From positions 56,390,699-56,454,698 of the forward strand of contig CM055097.1 in NCBI GenBank assembly GCA_029204225.1: a stretch of 64,000 nt of DNA, written 5' to 3'. Under the pieces are notes generated by a model. The model did not search any database, was not told where the DNA came from, and saw only the letters and a list, made by a program, of their open reading frames with translations. Both the position numbers and the translations under genes were made by a program. Every line of letters starts with the position of its first letter. Position 1 is the first letter of the stretch. Positions 9,682-20,434 of the stretch are shown one piece after another. The stretch is from Diphasiastrum complanatum (taxonomy: Eukaryota > Streptophyta > Lycopodiopsida > Lycopodiales > Lycopodiaceae).

Positions 9682-9990
9682 GTCTGCCACGCTGAGCGAA
9701 TGGAACTCAGCTCCCGCGTAATGGTCTCCTCCTGACAAAGCATCATGCCTCGCAGTGGCTCTCGCCTGGGAGGCCTCCATGTAGCATCTACTGCTGCAAT
9801 AACAGCAAAAGGAATGTCGCACTCGTAAAAGAATTGACCAACAAGTCGAGTGCACCGGGGCCTGCTGCTCTCTCTGCCAACCGCATCGATCAAGAGTCTG
9901 TTGTCTAGGCTTGACCCCTCTCTGCTACACATAGGGCGCTCATGGTCTAGCAAGCCCAGTGGATGGCATATTTGTAAGTGTCTGATCATC
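9682..9990 (-). pseudogene. hAT upstream exon (FFYECDIPF region)
   Basis: Contains RLVGQFFYECDIPFAV, matching the 'FFY-C-IPFN' helix N-terminal to DUF659, then EETITRELSSIRSAWQT, ending at the donor GAC|GTAAGT. Joining to 9590 restores T-Y-G-C-T in phase. The N-terminal half of the frame is unassigned. Confidence 0.75.
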
Positions 9991-10230
9991 TTGGAGGTGT
10001 GTCACTCTCTCTGGCAGAACCTGTCGAAGCGTGTGGTGCATCTGGCCCTCTGAGCCGCAATAAGTGAGCCCTAACCCCGGTGAGTGATCATGTGAAGAGC
10101 CCACCACAATGCAAGCATCTCCATCTGCGGACTCATGTGCCATGGTGTGTAGCCACATCCCCCTCTGTAAGATCAACCTCGACCCAAAGGCCTCGGCCCC
10201 AAACCAGCATCGTGTCAACACGAGATCAAA
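9950..10230 (-). pseudogene. probable hAT N-terminal region, degraded
   Basis: The open frame on this strand has a single C-x-S-E...H-H-T pattern where a BED zinc finger would be expected, but I cannot recover the full C-C-H-H spacing in one frame. Assigned by position only. Confidence 0.35.
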
Positions 10231-10278
10231 CCTACAAACAAAAATAAGCAAGCAAACGTTTAGTAGAAGAAAATACAC

Positions 10279-10456
10279 TGCGTTGAATTGCTTGCAACAA
10301 TTCTGAAAAGCGTCACTTTAAAGCCCTAGCCTCATAAGATTTTATGATTAATAACATTACCAGGCTAAAATAGAGTTCAAAACATCAGAGCATACATCAC
10401 AATCATTCCAATTCATACTATCAGAGCAAGTGCCAAAAAACACATGGGATTAGGAC
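10279..10456. other. spacer between hAT remnant and chromovirus
   Basis: AT-rich, no feature seen. The junction with the truncated gypsy element lies at about 10,440-10,460. Confidence 0.5.
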
Positions 10457-10996
10457 ATGGGATCGAATTATTTCAGTACACATGTGAATGAGGCACATAC
10501 TTGTTCTGTCACAACCAATATTTGGCAACATGCAGTTGGACCCCATACTATTTTTCGATTGTTAGGAAGTATTAATGGCCAGAAAGTTCGGATAATGGTG
10601 GACGATGGGGCAACCCACAACTTTCTAAACCATTCTTTGGTGAAGAAGTTGAAGTTAGAACAAAAACAAAGTGATCATCAGTACGTGGTTACACTTGTTG
10701 ATGGTCAGCGTAAGGATGTTTATGATACTTTCGTTCCACAAATTCCCATACAAATCTAGGACTACCAAGACACTTTAGACTTTCAAGTGATGAGCTTGGC
10801 CTTGGAAGATGTTATACTTGGTCGTGAGTGGTTGTCCATGTTAGAAACTACTGGTGGTCTTGTTCGCAGTTATGTTGATAACACTTTGGAGTTCGTTCAT
10901 CGAGGTCAGAGAGTCAAGTTGGTTGCAAATGCAAGTGTGTCGGCTTCGCCAGTTGTCTCTTCTGTGCAAGCGGTTAGTGCGGAAACGAAAAGTTGA
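10457..10996 (+). pseudogene. chromovirus protease region
   Basis: FRLLGSINGQKVRIMVDDGA followed by THNFLN is the gypsy aspartic protease active-site region (usual motif D-S/T-G-A; here DDGA). LEDVILGREWLSML is the downstream 'GMDWL'-like block. A TAG at 10,757 splits the two blocks. Confidence 0.85.
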
Positions 10997-11226
10997 AAAT
11001 GTATTTCTTTGTTTCCTTACTCCTAAAAGTTTTTCAAGTACTTCAAGTTTATCTTTTCCATATCCAAAGAAATGTGTTTCTTTTGTTGAGAGAAGTGAGA
11101 GAGACGTGAGTTTGCAAACTATTTTAAATGATTTTAAAGACGTCTTTCTAGTGATTTGCCTTTCGGGTTACCCCCGAGAAGAGAGGTAGATCATCTACTA
11201 GTAAGCCTCCTTATAGGTTAAGCCAC

Positions 11227-12331
11227 TTGGAACACCTAGAGGTAGAGCGGCAGCTGCAAGAGTATTTAGCTAAAGGGTTTATACACCCCAGTAAGTCACC
11301 ATGGGCCGCGCCCATCTTGTTGGTTAAGAAAAAAGATGGGTCTATGCGTATGTGCATAGACTATAGGGCTTTAAATAAAGTCACTATCAAGGATAAATAT
11401 TCTTTGCCCCGGATAGATGAGATCTTTGATCAACTCAAAGGGGCAAAGTATTTTACTAAGATAGATCTTAGGTCCGGATATCATCAGGTACGTATTAAAG
11501 AAGATGACGTTCCGTTGACGGCTTTTCGGTCACGGAATGGTCATTATGAGTTTTGAGTTCTTCTCTTTGGATTAACCAATGCCCCAGCAACGTTTATGAG
11601 GTTAATGAACGTGTTCAGACATCTCTTGGGCAAGTTTGTGTTTATCTACCTTGATGATATCCTAGTCTTTAGTCGTACTAAAGAAGAACACTTTGATCAT
11701 TTGCATCAAGTGTTCTAGGTCCTAAGAGAGAATTCCTTGTATGCAAAGGAATCAAAATGTGAATTCTTCAAGGAAGAGATTCACTACCTCGGACATATTA
11801 TCTCCGCTGAGGGGATCAGGATGGATCCTGAGAAGGTAGCCGCAATTATGCGATGGCCAATACCAGCTTCGATGGAAGAGCTGCAAATCTTCCTCGGATT
11901 GGCTGGATAATGGATTTTACAAGAGGTTTATCCATCAGTATGCCCGCTTGACTTCTCATTTGACAGATCAGCTCAAGGGTAAGGGCAAGTACTTTAGCTA
12001 GGGGCCTAAACAACAAGCGAGCTTTGAAGATGTAAAGACTGCAGTTGCAACTACTCCTGTCTTAAGTTTAGTGGATCCAAATGAAGCATTTGTCGTAGAG
12101 ACGGATGCCAGTAATCAGGCAGTTGGTGTTGTTCTCACTCAACACGACTGTTCGGTCACGTTTGAAAGTAAGAAACTGGATAAACACCAGTTGAATTATT
12201 ATACTTATGAGAAGGAGTTGTTTGCAATAGTCTATGCTCTAAGAAATGGAGGCATTACCTCTATGGAGCTAAGTTTGAGATCGTGTTTGATCAAGAAAGT
12301 ATCAAGTGGCTTTCCTCCCAAAGCGACTTGA
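11227..12331 (+). pseudogene. chromovirus reverse transcriptase and RNase H
   Basis: The RT begins with [37 protein letters not shown], then after a stop at 11,554 [12 protein letters not shown] and catalytic YLDDILVFS near 11,650. A TAG (11,716-11,718) and a frameshift near 11,905 follow. RNase H starts around 12,071 with FVVETDASNQAVGVVL and YYTYEKELFAIVYAL. All are canonical gypsy RT/RH blocks; the frame is broken at least four times. Confidence 0.92.
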
Positions 12332-12408
12332 AAGGACAAAAAGCCCGTTGGGCCGAACTTCTCCAGGAGTTTGACTAACAGCTAAGGTACAGGAAAGGGG
12401 GCTATAAT

Positions 12409-14056
12409 GTGGTAGCAGATGCCCTAATTCGAATGCCCATGGTAAGCGCGCTAAGTTTTATGCATTCAGGAGTGAACTCCTGGAATCACTCAAAGGAAAG
12501 TGTGTTGGTGATTCTCACTACAGACTTGTGTGGCAGGCTATTGAGCAAAGGAATTCCACAGCCACACCAGGGCCATCAGAGAATGTTGCAGGGCCATCGG
12601 AAGATGTTGCAGTTGCGTCAGGACAGGACGCGTCGCCTAAAGAAGTTGCGGAAACATTCGAAGTGGATGAGCCATCAACAGGTGTTGCGGATGCTCGATG
12701 GAAGAATTTCTCCATTGAGGACGGGTACCTCCTTTATAAAGGAAGGGTATGTGTACCCAAGGACAGTGACTTCAGGCGCCAAATTCTTGAGGAAAGTCAC
12801 GACAATCCCAGTGCAGGGCATCCCGAGATAAAGAGGACCTATGCTCTTGCAAAGAATAAGTTTTATTGGCCTAGTATGCAAAAAGACGTACAGGAGTACG
12901 TGCTAAGGTGCACCTCATGCCAGGCCATAAAGGCTGAACGTCTCAAGGTAGGCGGGCTCCTCCAGCCACTAGAGATACCCGTAGTAGATGGGAGAGTATC
13001 AGCATGGATTTTATAGTGGGGTTACCAAGAACGAGTAAAGGCCATGACTTGATCTAAGTAGTTGTCGACCGATTGACCAAGATGGTGCGGTTTGTTCCGA
13101 CCAAGAAAATTGTTACAGCTCCAGAAGTTGCCAGGCTTTCTGTTGAAAATATTTCTAAGCTATATGGGCTTCCCACCAATATAGTCAATGATCGAGATTC
13201 GAAATTTACAAGTAACTTTTGGAGGGCATTGTTCAAAAAGTTGGACACTAAGTTGTCTATGAGCTCCACTGATCACCCCGAAACGGATGGTCAGACGAAA
13301 AGGGTCAATAAAGTTCTAGAGGATATGCTACGAGCATATGTTAGTAAGAAGCAAACCAATTGGGAAGAGTATCTTCCGCTTTTGGAATTTGCTTATAACA
13401 GTACTAAACACTCCACTACAGGGTACAGTCCATTCATGTTAATGTATGGATTTCAACCTAGAGCCCCCACGGTCGTAGGGCTTAGGAAAGAAAAAGTACA
13501 GTGTTAGAGAGTTTCTTGAGGATATGGAAAACATGATCAAGATAGCTAAAGATAATGTGAAGCAAGCGCAAGCGCGAGCTAAGCATTATGCGGATAAAAC
13601 CCACAGGGATGTTACCTTCCAAGAAGGTGATCAGGTGTTTCTGAAAGTTCCTGAAGACTCTACCACTCTAAGGACAAGTGTCCTAAGTTGTCCCCGAGGT
13701 ATTGTGGTCCATTCACAATAATCGAGAGAATTGGAAGTTCTGCTTACCAGCTGTCTTTGCTAGAATCCGCAAAGGTACATCCGGTCTTTCATGTCAGTCG
13801 ACTGAAGCGGGGGATGCGAGAAGGAGACAATATTGTCTCACAACAAACCCTAATAGACTTTGAGGAACCTAAATCCTTGCCACACATGAAATTCTGAATA
13901 TCCGAAACCGCAAAACTCGTCATGCGGTCTTTCGAGAAGTTTTAGTCAAGTGGAAGGATGGGTACCAAGAAGAGTCAACTTGGGAGTCTGTAAGCAAGCT
14001 TCGCAAGAGGTATCCTGATTTCATCCTTGAAGATTTCGCTTTTGAGGACGAAAGCT
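12409..14056 (+). pseudogene. chromovirus integrase and chromodomain
   Basis: The zinc-binding H2C2 domain (ESHDNPSAGHPEIKRTY...CTSCQAIK), catalytic core (VVDRLTKM, NDRDSKFTSNFW, STDHPETDGQTKRVN), GPY/F region (YCGPFTIIERIGSSAYQLSL, HPVFHVSRLKRGM) and a chromodomain (EVLVKWKDGYQEESTWE) follow in order. At least four frame changes or stops separate them. The core E lies within the usual 'DGQTERVN' block, here DGQTKRVN with K in place of E, so catalysis would be lost even without the stops. Confidence 0.92.
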
Positions 14057-14076
14057 CCTTTCAAGGGGGGGGGGAT

Positions 14077-14939
14077 TGTTATGGCCATTGGCAAACACAA
14101 GGGTACATGTGGACCCGTAGTCCCTAAGGGGTTCCGGCGGGGACACTCAGCCCCGTAGTTCGGGATAATAACTCTTAGGTACTAGGATCTAAGAGGGCTT
14201 GGTCTATATCCATAGGGAGTGCCACCGAGTGGAGGGCACCCTTAGTAACTAAGGGTGGGTCCCTAGACTTGAGTAGGACCTAAATGCTCCACATGCACAG
14301 TGGTAACCGTGCATGTGAGAGGCATCCACATGCACAGACTGTGCATGTGAGAGGTGTGCATGATCTCCCTGGAGGTCAAGCGCTGGTCCTCCAAGCTATA
14401 AGGTGGCCTGTGGGTGTAGAGCCAGGTACAAGAGTGGATGGAGATCCAAAGTCATACTACCTTTGTGTGGATCAACCACGTCTTGGTCAATCCACATCAA
14501 ATTCAGGTTCACTACAACACATCCAATCTCACACAAGACACATTCTATTGTACACATGCAAGGTACATTGCTATCTAGATTTGGCCATCAAAATGGGTTT
14601 CTCTTATATGTTCAAAGCCCAGTGAACATTGCACAGACTGCAGAAAAACACGGGAATCGCAAAGCAGGTTTACGATCGCTTATGGCCACTTATGATTGCC
14701 TACGAGCTCATGGACTTTTACATCTACTTACGGGGTCTTACGTTTGCTCACGAGCTTACATTTCACGATCGTTTACAGGTCTTTATGCTTATTTCTGAGC
14801 TTATGATTTATAGTCGTCTGCGGGCGTTTTACGTTTGCTCTCACAGGCTTACGTCTTACAACTACCTACGAACCTTTACTCTTGCTTAATGGACTTTCGA
14901 TCTTACGACTACTTTCGGATCCTTACGAACACAATAACA
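14077..14939 (+). repeat. probable 3' LTR of the plus-strand chromovirus
   Basis: A run of G (14,063-14,074) leads into TGTTATGG. A candidate end ATAACA at 14,934-14,939 would give 863 bp with inverted ends TGTTAT/ATAACA. No second copy exists in the window to confirm the 3' end. Confidence 0.5.
14640..14930 (+). repeat. degenerate CTTACG/CTTATG-spaced repeat
   Basis: More than a dozen occurrences of CTTACG, CTTATG or close variants at irregular 10-30 bp spacing, inside the candidate LTR. It keeps long frames open by chance; I see no protein family in them. Confidence 0.55.
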
Positions 14940-15739
14940 ACAACGACAAATATGTATGGAGCAACTATCTCCCATTGTGGTTGCACAAAAGAGCTACAAC
15001 ACAGACTCATACTTTCAGGATCCAGCCCTAAAACAACTTCCAAGTCCTTTTAGTACAACTTCCAACTTAGAGAAACTTCATGATCAAAGGCCCTAGAGTG
15101 TAGTCATGTAATACATTTGCCAGACAATAGGATCACAAGCTTATAATAGATTTCCTTCCACAGTCTTGGTCCTATATCCACATCTAAAAGGACATTTGGT
15201 CAATCTGTCATGTTATATTGCGCTGTCCTGAACTTAAAGGTCTGCTAACCTATGTAGCACAAGAAATTACTTAAAGTTTCCACATTTTGAATACTAATAT
15301 TTAGCCTTTTCAATCTCATCCTATTACAAGCATCACATTGGTCATGAAGTCTATATGTACGGAGCTCAAACATTCCATTCATTTGATTTCTGAAGTATAA
15401 CTTTCCTACCAAAACCCACATATGCATGCCAAAACTGCTTAAAGAAAAATATATATATGTGACTGATCATAAGATACACTCATGAATTTGATGTGCTCTC
15501 TTTGAACAGGTTTGGATAGATTGAATAGCGTCTCACAAATAATTCTGAAATTGTCCAGCATTAAACAGTCATTCATTATCGAAATATGCTGAACAAATGA
15601 ATGAGCAAAATTTATGACTGTCTATGCATGAATACATCAGGAAGATTCTCTTGAAATCCATGTGCACCCCTCAGAGCTTAGCAAGTTAAACCTACTTCCA
15701 GAAAAAGTGTGACTTAAAACCTCTGAGCCATACACTCAC
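14940..15739. other. no gene; probable intron sequence
   Basis: AT-rich sequence with no coding signal. If the phosphatase exon at 15,740 belongs to a functional gene, this is the 5' part of its first coding intron (minus strand), extended by the transposons to the left. Confidence 0.5.
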
Positions 15740-15826
15740 ATATTCACAAAGTTGCTTCAGCTCATCTTCTAGAAGATGTTGCCCCCCCTTCACCTTATCA
15801 ATCCACTTGTCCAAATCCATTCCCAT
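15740..15826 (-). CDS. first coding exon of a PP6-type Ser/Thr phosphatase catalytic subunit
   Basis: Minus-strand ATG at 15,826 opens MGMDLDKWIDKVKGGQHL, followed by LEDELKQLCEY and a GTGAGT donor at 15,739. This matches the N-terminus of plant PP6 catalytic subunits (FyPP type; MDLDxWIxKVKxGQHL-EDELQxLCEYV), metal-dependent phosphatases of the PP2A group that act in cytoplasm and nucleus. 29 codons, phase 0 at the donor. An AG acceptor (GTGCGCAG) two bases before the ATG suggests a 5' UTR intron. The next exon, expected to carry the CGDIHG metal-binding motif, was not found in the 15.7 kb to the left, so it lies outside the window, beyond nested transposons, or is lost. Confidence 0.75.
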
Positions 15827-18079
15827 CACTGCGCACCGACAGAACAATAAAAATTACTCTTTCTTATACTTTCCTCTTACACAGTAGTAAAAACTCCAAG
15901 GTTACATGACCATACAAGATGCATTTATCACTTGCATGCAGTTATAAGCACAAGTAAGGATCATGAAGTGATTGCCAACTGAAATCCAAGGCATGACAAA
16001 AAGCAAAATTATAGAAAATTTCAAACATAATTGGAGATTATTGTGAACTCTTTACAACTGGACTTCGAATGATTAAGAACGTGCACAAACACAGCAGGTA
16101 TAAGAGCAGCATAGACAAGTTCATGTTAGATTACTCCAGCAGACTGTGCATGTGTTCTATAGCTGCACCTTTGAATATAAATTTTTATTTGACAGCAAGG
16201 CTCTCTAGAAAATTGTGTGCGGTATAGAGTGAAATACTAGATTCCATATCTAATGATCTCAGGCCTAAGCAACACCCAATCAGCAATAGTGCTCTCCAAT
16301 TTCAGACAAACGTTTGAAGGAATGGCATCATATGTCAAACTAAGGTCAATTCTGCACTTTATCTAGTGGTTAATGTCTCAAAGATAAACTGCCACTCAAA
16401 GAGCCCATTTCTTGAGTTATCTTTTTTTTCTAGGTAAACACGGAATGAGTCCACAAGCTGTCCTAGTACTCTAAAAGCCGACAGGATACTGTTTGATTTC
16501 AGGGGAGGCCTGAATAACGAATCAGATCCCTTTCAGGGTAAGCAAAATCATCAAGCATAAAATCTGGAAAGTGCCTATACGTCCAGCTGAAACTTGGGGC
16601 CTTCAACCTCAAGTTAATGACGATGCCAAGAACACAACCTTCTAAGACCACATGTCTTTTAGCTAACATAAAAGATGTAAACAAACCAACCACCTTAATA
16701 TTATAATTAATGGCTGGCATATCTTCCTGCAAATCACACTGCTGCTCACATAGTTTGGCCTCAATAGAGACTCTTGAGATTCAAGAATAGTGCAATCCTA
16801 ACTTCAGATTCATGGAAAGAGCCTCTAACTATCTCATGATGCATCTTACACAGGATGATTAGGCCTGTGGAAATAATCACAATCACAAAAAGTGCATCTT
16901 TCAACATGCATAGAGTGCTCTCAGCAGGAGGTGAACTTTGTCCCATCGAGGAATCCTTGTCCCAATTACACAAAACTATGCAGGATGTGAGCGGAAAATA
17001 TAACATCACCAGATAAGAGAATTGTTACAATAAAATGCCAAGAGAAAACTAACACCAGGACACTTGAGCAAGCCATAACCATGGACCTCATCGACCGTCT
17101 CATTGAGCTAACTGCAGGTAGATTGATGATTAAGACATTCTTGATGAGTGCACTGAAAGTAGAGGGATGCTAATAATTTGAAATACGAAAAGCTGAAGAG
17201 CTGAATAGGTGTGGACAGTAGCTGTAAACTTCACACATGCTCTCCAAGACGATGAAGGCCTTGCCTAATCCTAGATATGCAAAGAGTGTGTTTCAATATC
17301 TTGTGACTCTCCATTGAAAAAGCTTGAGAATCACATATTTGCCTCAAATACAATCACGCAAGTAGCAAAAACATCATGTGAAACTTTGACTTTACAACAT
17401 TCCAATGATCAAGGGTGATAAAGCAAGCTGTATCCTGCCTGAATCTAGCATACACTGGTTCATTCATATGGAAATTAGCATCTAATATTGGAGTCCCACA
17501 ATAGTTTGTACCTCATTGAATCAGCAAATTAGGAAACACTGATCGATAGCGATCACATAAAGAAGCTCAAGAAAGCTCGATGGAAAGATGATCACTAATA
17601 ATTTGTGTAACCTACAATGCACAAGATTACCAATAAAGCAAATAAGACCGCTTTGTGCGGCACTTCCACAGAGGCACACACTTACCTAGCATACACCACA
17701 AAGGGAGGTATGTTGAAGGGAAATGAAAGGATACTCCTCCTAGACACGAATGGACTTTGGCGAAAAAGCCTTCACAAGTGTAACAGCAATCCATGTGCAA
17801 GCATAAAAGCATGGATAAGAAAAGTAAATTGGCTCATAGACATTAATTCTAATCGCGTATGCAACAAGATGTTACAGAGTACATCCACCATTGCATTCCT
17901 TGTCACATACACTGAGCGACTAAGCCATCCAAGTCTATTTCATTCGCTTAAAACATCCCATGGAAAAGCACTCCCCAAAAGTTACCTAACACTACAAAAT
18001 TCTTAGCTCACATGCAAAAGAAGCCAGAGTAGAGGTAGCACAGTAAAATATTTCCAAGGCTTGAGGTAGAGCAAAAAGT

Positions 18080-18480
18080 TACGCACGTAGATTCGTACTT
18101 ATCAAGAATTTGAAGTGGTGGTATGGCCTTTCTACTAGTGCCTTCTAAATCGAAGATAATGTGGACTAGTAAACGTAAAAGCTATCACCCAAGTATTGTG
18201 GACCACGGAAGATCACTCAGTGACGTAACTTGTAAGTTAGAGCTGGTAAAGTACATCCAATTTTTTATGTCAGAAAACTGAAAAGTGCTTGCATGAGAGT
18301 GATAACCTAGTTGCAAGCCTTACTGCCCTCCAAGAACAAGATGTCTATATCATGGACATGAGCAGGTACTAGATAAATGACGAACGTAATTGAAAAACTG
18401 CATGAGACAATCCAAAATTGCTTGGATAGAACAACCTATGCCTAACACCACGGCAATTATATTTGAATGTTGTCATCATG
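18080..18480 (+). pseudogene. degenerate gypsy integrase C-terminal scrap
   Basis: Read across frames, MAFLLVPSKSK, then HPKYCGPRKITQ and GKVHPIFYVRKLKSA match the 'VFLRVP...LAPRYCGPF-I...KVHPVFHVS-LK' block of gypsy integrases seen twice elsewhere in this window. It has many stops and is clearly old. Confidence 0.6.
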
Positions 18481-19312
18481 AAGCAATAACTACCTAACGG
18501 GGAATAGAGTGTTCAAGCCTGGCAATGGACCAATTACAACCCCAGATGGGCTGATTGCCCAAGGAGTCAATGGACCAATAAATTCCATATTGACCAGCAA
18601 CCAAACTAGGCACCTGATTGTGACCAAGGCTTGCTAGCATGACTTGGTCCAGTGATCACCTTGCATGATGGGGCATGGGAGTGGTCATCACTAATCACTT
18701 CACCTTGCAGTCAAATCGAGAGACAAAGTACCGATTGGTGGCCCAATTAGTGGCATGGCCAACCAACATAGGCTGTGTGACCCAAGACTGGAAAGTAAAG
18801 TAGAGGACTTAAAAGGACAACCTACGGTGGGGTAGAGCATCATTCTACACAACCCCCAGTTTGGATAGAGGTTAAGTGGACTAGCACCTAACATGGACCA
18901 TTTTGCAAGTGAATTTTATCATAACATTGCAAAAGGAGATCATACTAATAACCAACCAACATAGGGCACAATCAACAAAACCAATCCTAGAAAACAAAGA
19001 TCAACACAACACCAACTGAAACCATAAACCGACACAAACATCTCAAATCTACACAAAAGTAATGATAAGTAGATTTTAACTTCAGCACATATTAAGCACG
19101 TGCAATTTAAACTCTATATTCAAAATTAAGATGATCACCAATCTCGAGTGTAGCAAGGAAGCTGATCATAGGAATGCTCACTACAAATTTCTCAGAAAAA
19201 CAAGATAAGTTCAGTATGATCGCAAGTAAGGTCTTGCAATAAACCACACTCCAACTAGACCTAGGATTACAAACAAACAGTAATACAACAAAACCACAAT
19301 GATACAAAAGCA

Positions 19313-20418
19313 TTGTTCAACATGTCAGAGTTTGTCGGCAGCGGAAAGCGGCAACAATCTGGTCCAGTAGACGATGTTGTGCATTGTGCGCACCTGCGGG
19401 CCGCGTGTGGGATCCCATCCCCAGCACCTAGCCACCCGCCTTTTTCTCACTTGACCCCAAAAGGGCTGGTACCAGGGGACAAGGGTATTATGTCTACTAT
19501 GAGCTTATATTTTACAAGAAGAGGTGCGGAAGACCTCCAAATCCAAGGTAGAGCCTCCAAATGTCCTCCAAGTAACCTGCAAGCTTCAAGATGCTCCCCA
19601 GCTCCAAGCTAGGATGCCTCCACCTGCAAGTAAGGATCTGCAAGCCTCCAAGGATCTCTCCTCCACCTGTGTCCCTACTCTTTAAACACAAAGATAGATA
19701 ACAAGCTGGCCTCAAGTATTCACCACCCAACCATAGCTAGATCCAAGTTCCAAGCAAGACCTATCTAGCACCCCACAAGAGAGATCTCCCCCTCCCAATG
19801 GGCGCCCTACTACCCTCATATAGATGGCCCATGGACCCCTCCAATGCACTATGGAGTTCCATGCTCATCCAACGAGAGAGAGAGAGAGAGAGAAGCCTAG
19901 GGGAGTTAAAGAATCTCCAAGAGCCTCCATAGGCTTATGGAATGTCAAGAGACTCCTTCCATAACCTATGACTCTTTGAATGCCTTTCTTGTGGGAGTTG
20001 GGAACTCAATGGACACTTTAGAAGGGCGCCCTCCTACTAGGTCCCATTGCCCAAGTTGTGCAAGTATACTTTGGTCCTAGACCAATAAAGTGATATGGTT
20101 CAAGATTGAGGCCCAAGGTTTAGAAAAATAGTCATCCAATGACTTTCTAACACCTCTCTAGGTTCCATACCTCCATCCAAGGTATAGACACCTACCTGCC
20201 CTTAACCAAGGACACTAGTACCTTAATCTAAGGCACCTACCCTTAATACTAAGGGTACCCCTTATCCAAGGGTCACGTGACTCCATACCTCCAACTAAGG
20301 TCTAGTCACTTGTCTGCCCTTATCTAAGGGCACCTACCCTTAATCCTAAGGGTACCTTCCATTTAGCCCCCAACACTAAATGGACTAATAGGGGTCTGAA
20401 GTACATAGGTATGTAACA
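19313..20418 (-). repeat. 3' LTR of the minus-strand chromovirus (left end approximate)
   Basis: On the minus strand the polypurine tract AAGTTTAGGGGGAAGGAA precedes TGTTAC at 20,418. LTR-like sequence continues to about 19.3 kb, where the character changes. No partner LTR is present, so the end is a guess. It includes a short (GA)n run at 19,870-19,892. Confidence 0.55.
20160..20360. repeat. two-copy tandem repeat, ~115-bp period, in the LTR
   Basis: The block CCATACCTCCA...AAGGTNTAG...CTGCCCTTA...ACCTACCCTTAAT occurs twice (about 20,168 and 20,283). Each copy contains near-palindromic CCCTTAATACTAAGGG-like elements. A similar CACCCTTAGTAACTAAGGG motif occurs in the other chromovirus LTR near 14,240. 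Confidence 0.7.
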
Positions 20419-20434
20419 TTCCTTCCCCCTAAAC

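Larger units (their letters stand above)
2275..10278 (-). pseudogene. hAT-superfamily transposase (DUF659 type), interrupted by a copia element
   Basis: Minus-strand exons can be chained through GT-AG junctions from about 10.2 kb down to 2.3 kb: 9990-9682, 9590-9245, 9147-8826, [copia insertion], 3313-3146, 3046-2761, 2645-2275. Several joins are in phase; the join at 9682/9590, for example, yields AWQTYGCTILSDGGTD. The product would be a nuclear transposase with a central DUF659/RNase-H-like core, a C-terminal hAT dimerisation domain and an acidic tail. In-frame stops in the DUF659 and dimerisation exons, plus likely frameshifts, make it a pseudogene. I could not define terminal inverted repeats or target duplications, so it could also be a decayed domesticated copy. 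Confidence 0.85.
10457..14939 (+). mobile_element. 5'-truncated Ty3/gypsy chromovirus with 3' LTR
   Basis: Pol domains follow in the gypsy order PR, RT, RNase H, INT, chromodomain, then a G-rich polypurine tract and an LTR. The 5' LTR and gag are absent. Multiple stops and frameshifts show it is inactive. It is related to, but not the same family as, the minus-strand element at 20.4-23 kb. Confidence 0.9.

Noticed and set aside
17617-18006. 129-codon plus-strand frame in the putative intron
   Set aside because: No motif, no codon signal I can see and no neighbouring exon; likely chance in AT-rich sequence.
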